64,000 nucleotides of DNA from Cellulomonas sp. JZ18 (GTDB lineage: Bacteria; Actinomycetota; Actinomycetes; Actinomycetales; Cellulomonadaceae), in contig NZ_CP045245.1 in assembly GCF_009720485.1 (NCBI RefSeq), positions 2,356,001-2,420,000 on the forward strand, written 5' to 3'. A program made the translations under genes and the position numbers. Shown here piece by piece: positions 1 to 8,343 of this stretch. The notes below the pieces were generated by a model. That model saw only the letters and a program-made list of their open reading frames with translations. It was not told the DNA's origin and ran no database searches. Positions within the stretch are counted from its first letter, which is position 1. Each line of letters starts with the position of its first letter.

Positions 1-805
1 CGTACTGCTCCTCGAGCGCCTCGACGACCGCCGCGACCTCCGGCGACTGCGCCACCTGCCGCTCGACCTCGCGCATCGCCTCCTCGGCCGCGGGCTCCAG
101 GTCCGCCGCGCGCAGGTCGAGGCCCGTCGCGCGCTCGACCTGCCGCAGCGCGGCCAGCCCCGCGGCCGGGTACGCCGACTGGGCCAGGTAGTGCGGCACG
201 TGCACGGCGAAGCCGATCGCGTCGTGGCCCTGCTCCCCCAGGCGCAGCTCGAGCAGCGCGCTCGCGCTGGCCGGCACCTGCACGGTGCCGAAGAACGAGG
301 TGTGGTCGGCGACGAGCTCGTGCCGCGTCGCGTGCGCGGTCAGCGAGACGGGTCGCGTGTGCGGGACACCCATCGGGATGCCGTGCACGCCGACCACGAG
401 CGACACGTCGAACCGCTCGACGACCTGGCGCACCGCGGCCACCCAGCGCTCCCACTGCACGTCCGGCTCGACGCCGTGCAGCAGCAGGAACGGCACGCCC
501 GCGGCGTCCTCGAGCAGGTCGACGACCAGCTCGGGGGCCGCGTACTCGGTCCAGCCGTCGCCGTCGAACGTCATGACCGGCCTGCGCGACCGGTAGTCGA
601 CCAGCTGGTCGACGTCGAACGTCACCAGCCGCTGCGCGGTGCCGGCGGACGTCAGGTGCTCGACCGCGACCTGGCCGGCCTGGCCGGCGTCCACGAACCC
701 GCGCACCGCGTGCAGCAGCACCGGGCCCGCACCGGCCGCCGCGCGCGCGTCCAGGCGCTCGGCGACCTCCACGTCCACGTCGTAGATGCCCCGGGGGTCC
801 AGCAT
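1..805 (-). CDS. PAC2 family protein (C-terminus outside window)
   Basis: The reading frame begins at an ATG at 805 (MLDPRGIYDVDVEV) with a GGAG four bases upstream and stays open to the left edge, so about 268 residues are visible and the C-terminus is missing. The pattern (a VLLHAVRGFVDAGQAG stretch, YRSRRPVMTFDGDGW, LLLHGVEPD, GVHGIPMGVPHTRP) is typical of the PAC2 family, soluble proteins related to proteasome-assembly chaperones. Such proteins are common in actinobacteria and their biochemical role is unresolved. It is transcribed leftward, 85 bases from the response-regulator gene behind it. I see no membrane segment or signal peptide. Confidence 0.85.
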   Translation of the reverse strand, partial: MLDPRGIYDVDVEVAERLDARAAAGAGPVLLHAVRGFVDAGQAGQVAVEHLTSAGTAQRLVTFDVDQLVDYRSRRPVMTFDGDGWTEYAAPELVVDLLEDAAGVPFLLLHGVEPDVQWERWVAAVRQVVERFDVSLVVGVHGIPMGVPHTRPVSLTAHATRHELVADHTSFFGTVQVPASASALLELRLGEQGHDAIGFAVHVPHYLAQSAYPAAGLAALRQVERATGLDLRAADLEPAAEEAMREVERQVAQSPEVAAVVEALEEQY

Positions 806-890
806 GTCGCTCCACTCGCTCGTCGCGTCGTCCCTACTCACCGGGTGCAACGCGGCGGTGCCCCCCGCTCTTCCCGCCGCGCGCGGGACG

Positions 891-1328
891 TCAGCGGGTG
901 GGCAGGCGGACGACCTCGACGAAGAACTCGTCGATCTGGCGGACGACGTCGATGAAGCGGTCGAAGTCCACGGGCTTCGTCACGTACGCGTTCGCGTGCA
1001 GCGAGTACATGCGCAGGACGTCCTCCTCGGCCTCCGAGGTCGTCAGCACGACGACGGGGATCGCCCGCAGCTTCGCGTCGGACTTGAGGGCCTCGAGGAC
1101 CTCGCGGCCGTCCATGCGCGGGAGGTTGAGGTCGAGCAGGATGAGGTCCGGCGTCGGTGCGCCGGCGTGCTCGCCCTCCTTGCGGAGGAACTCCATGGCG
1201 CTGACGCCGTCGGAGACGACGGACAGCCGGTTGCGGACCTTGTTGTGCTCGAAGGCCTCGCGCGTCATGAGGACGTCACCCGGGTCGTCCTCGACGAGGA
1301 GCACCTCGATGGTCTTCTGGTCCGCCAC
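891..1328 (-). CDS. Single-domain response regulator (CheY/Rcp1-like)
   Basis: A 145-residue receiver domain with no output domain. All receiver landmarks are present: the acidic pair in [10 protein letters not shown], the phosphoacceptor Asp in [13 protein letters not shown], the Thr in VVLTTSE and the Lys in YVTKPVD. The [19 protein letters not shown] style resembles Rcp1-type regulators that partner phytochrome-like or CHASE3 kinases. I prefer the GTG at 1328 because GGAG sits six bases upstream; an in-frame GTG at 1352 would add eight residues. It lies immediately downstream of the histidine kinase gene on the same strand, so it is the likely phosphate acceptor of that kinase (inference). 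Confidence 0.85.
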   Translation of the reverse strand: MADQKTIEVLLVEDDPGDVLMTREAFEHNKVRNRLSVVSDGVSAMEFLRKEGEHAGAPTPDLILLDLNLPRMDGREVLEALKSDAKLRAIPVVVLTTSEAEEDVLRMYSLHANAYVTKPVDFDRFIDVVRQIDEFFVEVVRLPTR

Positions 1329-1358
1329 GTACCGCTCCGTCCGTCCCCACACGGGGTG

Positions 1359-2912
1359 TCAGCCCTCGACCGCCGGGAGGGTCCACCGGATGGTGGTGCC
1401 CTCCCCCTCGGTCTCGGGGATCCAGATCCGACCGCCGTGGAACTCGACGATCTTCTTGCACAGCGCCAGGCCGATGCCCGTGCCCTCGTAGACGTCCTTG
1501 GCGTGCAGCCGCTGGAAGATCACGAAGACGCGCTCGGCGTACTGGGGGTCGATGCCGATCCCGTTGTCCCGGCACTCGAGCTCCCAGGAGTCTTCCACGC
1601 GGCGGACCCCGATGTGGACGCGCGGCGCGCGCTCCGGGTGACGGAACTTCACCGCGTTGCCGACGAGGTTCTGGAACAGCTGCACGACCAGCGCCTCCTC
1701 GCCCCGCACGACGGGCAGCGGGTCGTGCGTGACGGTGGCCCCGGCCTCCTCGACGCGCTCCTCGAGCTGGTCGAGGGCGCGCTCGAGCGCCTTGCCCAGG
1801 TCGACGTCCACGACCTCGCCGCCGAGCCGGCCGACGCGGGAGAACCCGAGCAGGTCCTGGATGAGGCGCTGCATGCGCTTGGCGCCGTCGACCGCGAACT
1901 CGATGTACTGGTCCGCGCGCTCGTCGAGCTGGCCGCCGTACCGCTTCTGCAGCAGCTGCGTGAAGCTCGCGACCTTGCGCAGGGGCTCCTGCAGGTCGTG
2001 CGACGCCACGTAGGCGAACTGCTCGAGGTCCCGGTTGGAGCGGCGCAGCTCCTCGGCCTGCTCCGCCAGGCGGTCGTGCGCGTCCGCGATCTCGGCCCGC
2101 GACGCACGCAGCTCGCCGAGCTGGGCCACGAGCGCCACGCGCATCTGCTCCACGTCGTCCGCGAGCTCGACGATCTCGCCGGGGCCCCTGCCGGCGACCC
2201 CGTGCTCGAGGTCGCCCTCGGCGACCGCCCGCGCGTCGGCCGCCAGCGCGTCGAGCGGCGCCACGACCCAGCGACGCAGGGCCGCCCAGATGAGGATCCC
2301 GACCACGACCGACGTGAGCACGACGGTGGTGAGCAGCAGGGCCGACAGGCTCGTCATCCGCTGCAGGTCCGTGACGGCGTCCGTGCGCACGTCCCGCAGG
2401 TGGTCGAGGTACGCACCGACCGAGGCCCGGACGTCGTCGAAGAGCAGCCGTCCGCGCTCGACCTGCTCCGGCTGCACGGAGCCGGCCCCCTGCGCCTCGA
2501 TCTGCGCGATGAGCGGCTCGGCGTGGCCGCTGTACCAGGCACGGGCAGCCTCGGCGGCGGCGGCGTAGTCCTCGAGGATCGTGTCGTCGCCGGACAGCTC
2601 GGCCACGGCCCGCGCCGTCTCCTCGAACGCGACGCCGCCCTCGAGGGAGCGCTCGTACGGCTCGAGAGTCACCGGGTCACCGGTCAGCGCGTACCCGCGC
2701 AGTCCCGTCTCGGCGTCCACCATCGACACGAACGCCCGGTCGGTCTGCGTGACCGCGTCGAAGAACTCCTGGGTGACCGCGTCCTGCAGCGCGAGCGTGC
2801 GCGCGAACACCATGCCCGTGAGCAGGACCACCAGGCCCAGCACCAGGCCGGCCGACGCGAACAGCACGGCGAGCCGGCGGCGCAGCGTCGCCGGGGCGGC
2901 CGGCGCCCTCAC
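1359..2912 (-). CDS. CHASE3-type sensor histidine kinase
   Basis: A 517-residue membrane sensor kinase. Visible order: TM1 (about residues 13-38), an extracytoplasmic helical CHASE3-like domain (about 40-180, with TGLRGYALTGD typical of that domain), TM2 (about 190-212), HAMP, a coiled coil, HisKA with the H-box YVASHDLQEPLRK, then an ATPase domain with N-box QNLVGNAVKF, DNGIGI and GTGIGLALCKK. All kinase motifs are intact. The GTG start at 2912 overlaps the TGA of the upstream phosphatase gene as GTGA, implying translational coupling. With the response regulators on either side it forms a compact signalling operon. The ligand is not predictable from sequence. Confidence 0.9.
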   Translation of the reverse strand: MRAPAAPATLRRRLAVLFASAGLVLGLVVLLTGMVFARTLALQDAVTQEFFDAVTQTDRAFVSMVDAETGLRGYALTGDPVTLEPYERSLEGGVAFEETARAVAELSGDDTILEDYAAAAEAARAWYSGHAEPLIAQIEAQGAGSVQPEQVERGRLLFDDVRASVGAYLDHLRDVRTDAVTDLQRMTSLSALLLTTVVLTSVVVGILIWAALRRWVVAPLDALAADARAVAEGDLEHGVAGRGPGEIVELADDVEQMRVALVAQLGELRASRAEIADAHDRLAEQAEELRRSNRDLEQFAYVASHDLQEPLRKVASFTQLLQKRYGGQLDERADQYIEFAVDGAKRMQRLIQDLLGFSRVGRLGGEVVDVDLGKALERALDQLEERVEEAGATVTHDPLPVVRGEEALVVQLFQNLVGNAVKFRHPERAPRVHIGVRRVEDSWELECRDNGIGIDPQYAERVFVIFQRLHAKDVYEGTGIGLALCKKIVEFHGGRIWIPETEGEGTTIRWTLPAVEG

Positions 2913-4138
2913 GCGTCCCACCCCACGAGCACGACGGCCGCGTCGTCGACGAGGTCGCCGCCGTGCAGCGTCCGGACGGCGCCGATCAGGTGGCCGAGCA
3001 CAGGGTCCTCCTCCTCGCCCGGGACGGGCGCCGGTGCGTCCCGCGTCGCGCGCAGGGTGGCGTCGGCGACCTCGACGAGCCCGGCCTTGCCGAGCCGCTC
3101 GGTGCCGTCGCCGATGGTGGCCTCCAGCAGGCCGTCGGTGTACATGAGCACGCGCCAGGACGGGCCGAGGTCGAGGCGGCGCGCGGGCCAGCCGCCGCCG
3201 ACGGGGATGCCGAGGGCGCGCCCCCGGGCGTCGGACGGCAGCAGCCGGGTGCGGTCGCCGTGCGCCCGGTCGCCCAGCAGCAGGGGCACGGGGTGCCCCG
3301 CGAGGTACAGGTCCGCCGCGCGGCGGTCCGGCGCGATGGCCAGCATGGAGACGGTGGTGAACACCTCGGGCCGCGCCCGCTCGGCGGCGAGCACGCGCTC
3401 GAGCAGCCCGAGCACGTCGTCGGCGGGCACGTCGGCGAGGACGAGCGTGCGCCACGCCGTGCGCAGCGTCGCGCCGAGCGCGGCCTCGTCGGGACCGTGC
3501 CCGCACACGTCGCCGACCATCGCGAGGACGGTCCCGTCGGGGCGCTCGACCACGTCGTAGAAGTCACCGCCGAGCAGCCCCTGCCGCCCCGCGCGGTACC
3601 CGACGCGCACCTCCAGGCGCGGGTCGGCCACGGCGGGCCGCGGCAGCAGCGCGCGCTCGAGACGGGTGTTCTCCGCCGCGCGCACGAGGCTGCGGTAGAG
3701 GGCGCGGTCGGTGTCCTCGAGCCGGCGGCGCTGGACGGCGTAGCGCACCGCCCGCGCCAGGCTGTCGCCCTCGACGTCACCCTTGACCAGGTAGTCCTGG
3801 GCCCCGGCCGCGAGCGCGGCGAGGCCGGCGTCGGTGTCCGTCAGGCCCGTCAGCACGACGATCGGCGGGGCACCCGCGGCGAGCACGCGCTCGAGCGCAC
3901 CGAGCCCCATCGCGTCGGGCAGGCCGAGGTCGAGCAGGACGCAGTCGGCGTCGAGGTGGGTCAGCGCCTCGTCGACCGACCGGGCCCAGACGATGTCGTC
4001 CGCGAGGCCGGCGTCCGCGAGGTGCTCCTGCACGAGGAGCGCGTCGCCCTCGTCGTCCTCCACCAGGAGGATGCGCAGGTGACCGTCGACGCCGGCGACG
4101 CCGCGCACGTCGTCGGTCGTGGCCGGGGAGCTGGTCAC
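2909..4138 (-). CDS. Response regulator fused to PP2C/SpoIIE-type serine phosphatase
   Basis: A 409-residue two-domain protein. Residues about 20-135 are a receiver domain (LLVEDDEGDA, phosphoacceptor in VLLDLGLPDAMG, Lys in DYLVKGD). Residues about 190-408 are a PPM/SpoIIE phosphatase with its metal-binding acidic residues in GGDFYDV, VGDVCGHG, MYTDGL and DDAAVVLV. Family knowledge suggests that phosphorylation of the receiver gates dephosphorylation of a Ser/Thr target such as an anti-sigma antagonist; no such target gene is visible nearby. The GTG start at 4138 is preceded by an AAGGA sequence. It is the first gene of the operon that continues into the kinase and the single-domain regulator. 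Confidence 0.9.
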   Translation of the reverse strand: MTSSPATTDDVRGVAGVDGHLRILLVEDDEGDALLVQEHLADAGLADDIVWARSVDEALTHLDADCVLLDLGLPDAMGLGALERVLAAGAPPIVVLTGLTDTDAGLAALAAGAQDYLVKGDVEGDSLARAVRYAVQRRRLEDTDRALYRSLVRAAENTRLERALLPRPAVADPRLEVRVGYRAGRQGLLGGDFYDVVERPDGTVLAMVGDVCGHGPDEAALGATLRTAWRTLVLADVPADDVLGLLERVLAAERARPEVFTTVSMLAIAPDRRAADLYLAGHPVPLLLGDRAHGDRTRLLPSDARGRALGIPVGGGWPARRLDLGPSWRVLMYTDGLLEATIGDGTERLGKAGLVEVADATLRATRDAPAPVPGEEEDPVLGHLIGAVRTLHGGDLVDDAAVVLVGWDA

Positions 4139-4322
4139 ACCCGTCCTTCCCGCAGGTCTGCCCGCGTGCGCGGGATCGGCTGGGTGAACTGTAGGCCACG
4201 CGCGACCGCGTCACCTGGTCGTGCGTCCTGCTCGCCCACCCGGCGGGCCGCGGCACGGGCCGCCCCCGCACCGTCGGATAATGGTCGGCCGCCCGTGCGC
4301 CCGCACGGCGGACGACCCGGGG
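4139..4322. promoter_or_regulatory. Divergent promoter region, signalling operon / helD
   Basis: About 180 bases separate the leftward phosphatase-kinase operon from the rightward helicase. A GATAAT hexamer at 4277-4282 is the best -10-like element for the helicase in this otherwise GC-rich stretch. I see no convincing -35 element. The hexamer overlaps a possible ATG at 4281, which argues that translation of the helicase starts further downstream. Confidence 0.35.
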
Positions 4323-6593
4323 GTGGACAGGCACGTGGCAGGCAGCGAGCGGGAGCTGGACGCCGAGCAGGAGGTCGTGGACGGCCTGTACGCACGGCTC
4401 GACGAGCTGCGCGCCCACGCGCGCCGGCGGCTGGCCGCGGTGCGCCGCCAGGGCCCGTCGGGGTCGCCGCAGAACCGGTCCGAGCGCGACGCGTTCGCCA
4501 CCCTGTACGAGGACCGCGTGGCGCAGCTCGAGGCGGTGGAGGAGCGGCTCGCCTTCGGCCGCCTGGACCTGGTGGACGGCGAGCGGCGCTACATCGGCCG
4601 CATCGGCCTGACGGACGAGGAGCAGTCCCCGCTGCTCACCGACTGGCGGGCGCCGGCGGCGCAGTCGTTCTACCGCGCGACCTCCGCGCGCCCCGACGGG
4701 GTCGTGCGGCGACGCCACCTCGTCACGTCCGGCCGCAAGGTCACCGGGCTCGAGGACGACGTGCTCGACCTCGACGCGCTGGCCGCCTCCGGGGTGGACC
4801 CCGACACGCTCACCGGCCTGTCGGGCGAGGGCGCCCTGCTCGCCGCCCTCGCCGCGGGTCGCACGGGGCGCATGGGCGACATCGTCGCCACCATCCAGGC
4901 GGAGCAGGACGCGATCATCCGCTCGGACCTCGCCGGGGCCCTCGTGGTGCAGGGCGGCCCGGGCACGGGCAAGACCGCCGTGGCGCTGCACCGTGCCGCG
5001 TACCTGCTGTACCACCACCGCCGGCTGCTCGAGCGCTCGGGCGTGCTGCTCGTCGGCCCGTCCCGCACGTTCCTGCGGTACATCGACCAGGTGCTGCCGT
5101 CGCTCGGTGAGACGGGCGTCGTCACGGCGACCGTCGCCGAGCTGGTGCCCGGGGTCGAGGCGCGCGGGGTCGAGGACGACGCCGTGGCGGCGGTGAAGGG
5201 CCGCGCGGTGATGGCGAAGGTGGTGGCCCGCGCCGTGCGCCAGCGCCAGCGGGTGCCGGCCGAGCCCGTGCGCGTGCGTGTCGACGGTCGCACCGTCGTC
5301 GTGCGCCCGCGCGACGTCGCGGCCGCGATCAACCGCGCGCGCCGCCAGCACAAGCCGCACAACCAGGCCCGGGTCACGTTCGTCCGCGACATGCTGTCCC
5401 GCCTCGCGGAGCAGTACGTCGCCCAGCTCGCGTGGGACGTGCCGCCGGAGGACCGCGCGGAGATCGTCGAGGAGCTGCGCACGACGCGGGAGATCCGCAT
5501 CGCGCTCAACCTCGCCTGGATGCCGCTCACGCCGCAGAAGCTCCTGTCGGACCTGTGGAGCCGCCCGCACCGCCTCGAGGCCGCCGCACCGGAGCTGTCC
5601 CCCGCCGAGCGCGCGCTGCTCGCACGGCCGGCGGACGCAGCCTGGACCCCCGCGGACGTCCCGCTGCTCGACGAGGCCGCGGAGCTGCTCGGCGAGGACG
5701 ACCAGGCGGCACGGGCGCAGGCCCGCGCCGACGCCGAGCGCCGCGCCGCCGAGGTGGAGTACGCGCGCAACGTGCTGCGCTCGACGGGCGCGGGCGACAT
5801 GGTCTCTGCCGAGGTGCTGGCGGACCGCTTCGCCAGCAGCGGGCCCTCGCTCACCACGGCCGAGCGGGCCGCCGCCGACCGCACGTGGGCCTACGGGCAC
5901 GTCGTCGTCGACGAGGCGCAGGAGCTGTCCCCGATGGCGTGGCGTGCCCTGCTGCGGCGCGTGCCGACGCGGTCCCTGACGATCGTCGGCGACGTGGCGC
6001 AGACGTCGTCCGCCGCCGGCGCCCGGGACTGGGCGCGCACCCTCGACCCGGTGCTGCGCGGGAGCTGGCGGCTCGCCGAGCTCACGGTCAACTACCGGAC
6101 CCCCGGGACGGTCGCGGCGGCGGCGCAGCGCATGGCGCGGGCGGCCGGCCTGCCCGTCAGCGCGCAGACCTCCGCGCGGGACGTGCCCGACGCGCTGCGC
6201 GTCGCGCGCAGCGCGTCGGCGGACCGCCTGGTGGCGGACGCCGCCGCGGCAGCGCACGCCCTCGCGGACGAGGTCGGCGGCGCGTCCGGCAGCGGCCGCA
6301 CCGCCGTCGTGGCGGTGCGAGGGCGCACGGCGGCGCTGCTCGACGCCCTGCACTCGCTCGGCCGCACACCGCCCTCGGGGGACGTCGTCGACCTCGACGC
6401 CCCCGTGGTCGTGCTCACGCCGGGGCAGGCGAAGGGCCTGGAGTTCGACGCGGTGGTCCTGGTGGAGCCGGCCGAGGTCCTCGACGCGTCCGCGGGCGAC
6501 CTGTACGTCGCGATGACGCGTCCCACGCGCGTGCTCCAGGTGGTCCACGCGAGGCCGCTGCCGCCCGGGCTGGAGCCCGGTCCCGAGGACTGA
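4323..6593 (+). CDS. helD: HelD-like superfamily I helicase (UvrD/Rep fold)
   Basis: About 756 residues from the GTG at 4323; a GTG at 4335 is an alternative, and neither start has a strong ribosome site. Helicase motifs are in order: Walker A GGPGTGKTAV, Walker B VVVDEAQELS, GDVAQTS, NYRTPG, GLEFDAVVLVEP and YVAMTRPTR. The long N-terminal coiled coil (ELDAEQEVVDGLYARLDELR) and the split between motif I and motif II match HelD. That family binds RNA polymerase and helps clear stalled or idle complexes, and can confer rifampicin tolerance in some actinobacteria (family knowledge). It stands alone, with no co-oriented partner within 170 bases. Confidence 0.85.
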   Translation: MDRHVAGSERELDAEQEVVDGLYARLDELRAHARRRLAAVRRQGPSGSPQNRSERDAFATLYEDRVAQLEAVEERLAFGRLDLVDGERRYIGRIGLTDEEQSPLLTDWRAPAAQSFYRATSARPDGVVRRRHLVTSGRKVTGLEDDVLDLDALAASGVDPDTLTGLSGEGALLAALAAGRTGRMGDIVATIQAEQDAIIRSDLAGALVVQGGPGTGKTAVALHRAAYLLYHHRRLLERSGVLLVGPSRTFLRYIDQVLPSLGETGVVTATVAELVPGVEARGVEDDAVAAVKGRAVMAKVVARAVRQRQRVPAEPVRVRVDGRTVVVRPRDVAAAINRARRQHKPHNQARVTFVRDMLSRLAEQYVAQLAWDVPPEDRAEIVEELRTTREIRIALNLAWMPLTPQKLLSDLWSRPHRLEAAAPELSPAERALLARPADAAWTPADVPLLDEAAELLGEDDQAARAQARADAERRAAEVEYARNVLRSTGAGDMVSAEVLADRFASSGPSLTTAERAAADRTWAYGHVVVDEAQELSPMAWRALLRRVPTRSLTIVGDVAQTSSAAGARDWARTLDPVLRGSWRLAELTVNYRTPGTVAAAAQRMARAAGLPVSAQTSARDVPDALRVARSASADRLVADAAAAAHALADEVGGASGSGRTAVVAVRGRTAALLDALHSLGRTPPSGDVVDLDAPVVVLTPGQAKGLEFDAVVLVEPAEVLDASAGDLYVAMTRPTRVLQVVHARPLPPGLEPGPED

Positions 6594-6630
6594 CGGGGCC
6601 GGGCGGACGTCCGGTCGCACGACGTCGTAG

Positions 6631-6660
6631 AACGATATCGATATCGATATGGAAATCGTT
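6631..6660. promoter_or_regulatory. AT-rich palindromic operator-like site
   Basis: An island of A+T in GC-rich DNA. It holds a perfect 16-base palindrome, ATATCGATATCGATAT (6635-6650), inside wider inverted arms AACGAT (6631-6636) and ATCGTT (6655-6660). A TTGACC hexamer (6668-6673) with CAGTGT 18 bases downstream (6692-6697) could be the promoter of the DUF4956-VTC-CotH genes. The CGAT repetition resembles sites used by LacI- or TetR-type repressors, but no regulator gene is adjacent, so the binding protein is unknown. Confidence 0.5.
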
Positions 6661-6771
6661 TAGCACGTTGACCGGTCCGCCCCGCGGCGCCCAGTGTCCC
6701 TGTCGTTCGCACACCGTCCACCGGCCGTTCACCGGCGGGCGGCCGACGACACCGCAGGGGGTGCACCGCGC

Positions 6772-7419
6772 ATGGACCGACTCGTCCTCATCGCGGCCGA
6801 TCTCGTCGCCGTGGGCCTGCTCACGTGGACGTACTTCCGCCGCCACCACCGCCGCGACCTCGTGGTCGCCTTCGTCGGCGTCAACGTCGGCGTCCTCGCC
6901 GTCGCCTCGTCGCTCGGTGCCGGCGGGGTCGGCGCCGGGCTCGGCCTCGGCCTGTTCGGCGTCCTGTCGATCATCCGCCTGCGCTCGACGGAGATCGACC
7001 AGCGGGAGGTCGCGTACTACTTCGCCGCACTCGCGCTCGGGATCCTCGGGGCGCTCCCCGCGGGCAGGCTGTGGCAGGGCCCCGCCCTCATGGCGCTGCT
7101 GCTCGTCGCGGTGCTGGTCGGCGACCACCCCCGCCTGCTGCACCGCCACCACCGCCAGGAGCTCGTCCTGGACGGCGCGCACGTCGACGAGGTGGCGCTC
7201 GTGGCGCGGCTCGAGGGCATGCTGGGCGCCCGGGTCCACGCCGTCAGCGTGCAGCGCGTGGACCTCGTGAACGACACGACGTGGGTCGACGTCCGCTACG
7301 AGGTCGGCGCCCCCGCGTCCGGGCGTCGACGCGGCGGACGACGCCCCGCGCCCCGCGGTGAGCGGGGTGCGGCCCTGCCGGCACCCGCCGGGTCGCTCGG
7401 ACCGGGGGCGACGCCGTGA
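6772..7419 (+). CDS. DUF4956 family membrane protein
   Basis: A 215-residue integral membrane protein with five hydrophobic stretches in its first 125 residues (for example LVLIAADLVAVGLLTW, VVAFVGVNVGVLAVASS, LGLGLFGVLSIIRLRS and YFAALALGILGALPAG). It ends in a soluble tail. The IIRLRSTEIDQREVAYYFAALALG region is the DUF4956 signature. These proteins are repeatedly found beside VTC-domain and CotH genes, as here. The ATG at 6772 follows a GCAGGGGG stretch. Its TGA overlaps the next gene's GTG, so the two are probably translated together. The function is unknown; a scaffold or transport partner of the polymerase domain is a guess. Confidence 0.85.
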   Translation: MDRLVLIAADLVAVGLLTWTYFRRHHRRDLVVAFVGVNVGVLAVASSLGAGGVGAGLGLGLFGVLSIIRLRSTEIDQREVAYYFAALALGILGALPAGRLWQGPALMALLLVAVLVGDHPRLLHRHHRQELVLDGAHVDEVALVARLEGMLGARVHAVSVQRVDLVNDTTWVDVRYEVGAPASGRRRGGRRPAPRGERGAALPAPAGSLGPGATP

Positions 7420-8249
7420 CGGCCCCCGCGCCCACGGCCCCGGGCGACCTGCGTCCCGCGCCGCGGGGCGTGCTCGGCGCGCCGCTCGCCGGCGTGCGGC
7501 CGGTCGGGCTCGACGCCCTGCTGGAGGCCGCCGCGCTGCAGACCCGCGTCGACCGCAAGTACCTCGTCCCCGTCGACGCCGTGCGCACCCTGCTGGGGGC
7601 GCTGCCCGGGGACGCCCGCGTGCTCGAGATCGACGGCCTGCGCGTGTTCGACTACGAGTCCGTCTACTTCGACACCCCTGAGCTGGTCGCGTACCGCCTG
7701 GCCGCGCACCGGCGCCGGCGCCGCTTCAAGGTCCGCACCCGCACCTACCTCGACTCGGGGGGCTGCTGGCTGGAGGTCAAGACGCGCGGACCGCGCGGCA
7801 CCACGGTCAAGGAGCGCGTCCCGCACCCGCTCGAGCAGCGCGAGGACGTCGCCCGCGGCCGCGCCTTCGTGACGTCGACGCTCGCCGCGCGCGGGCTGCC
7901 CGGGCTCGACGACGTCGCGCTCTCCCCCGTCCTCGTCACCCGGTACGCGCGGGCCACGCTGCTGCTGCCGGGTGCGGGCAGCCGCCTGACGGTGGACGTC
8001 GGGCTCGTCTGGGACGACGGCCGCACGCCCCTGCACCTGCGCCGGCTCGCCGTCGTCGAGACCAAGTGCGGGTCGACGGCGTCCCCCGCGGACCGGGTGC
8101 TGTGGGCGCACGGCCACCGGCCGGTCCGCATCTCGAAGTACGCCACGGGGCTCGCCGCCCTGCGCCCCGACCTGCCCGCCACCCGCTGGAGCCGCACGCT
8201 GCACCGGCACCTGCTCCCCCACGTCGCGCCCGCCGGCGCGCCGGACTGA
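7416..8249 (+). CDS. VTC-domain polyphosphate polymerase-like protein
   Basis: A 277-residue protein of the VTC/triphosphate-tunnel type. Charged residues that line the tunnel in characterised VTC domains are recognisable: TRVDRKYLV, VYFDTPE, RRRRFKVRTRTY, WLEVKTRG with TVKER, VVETKCG and ISKYATG. In yeast the VTC catalytic domain makes polyphosphate from ATP; bacterial stand-alone forms are mostly untested. There is no membrane segment, so membrane association would come from the overlapping DUF4956 protein. The GTG start lies inside the upstream stop region (GTGA overlap). The CotH gene follows after 94 bases. Confidence 0.85.
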   Translation: MTAPAPTAPGDLRPAPRGVLGAPLAGVRPVGLDALLEAAALQTRVDRKYLVPVDAVRTLLGALPGDARVLEIDGLRVFDYESVYFDTPELVAYRLAAHRRRRRFKVRTRTYLDSGGCWLEVKTRGPRGTTVKERVPHPLEQREDVARGRAFVTSTLAARGLPGLDDVALSPVLVTRYARATLLLPGAGSRLTVDVGLVWDDGRTPLHLRRLAVVETKCGSTASPADRVLWAHGHRPVRISKYATGLAALRPDLPATRWSRTLHRHLLPHVAPAGAPD

Positions 8250-8343
8250 CCGCGCCGGCGACCCTCGCCGGCCTGGCCCGCGCCGCCCCGACGCCGTCGG
8301 CGGCGCCCGCACCCGCCCGGTCCCCGGGCCCGAGGAGGCACCC

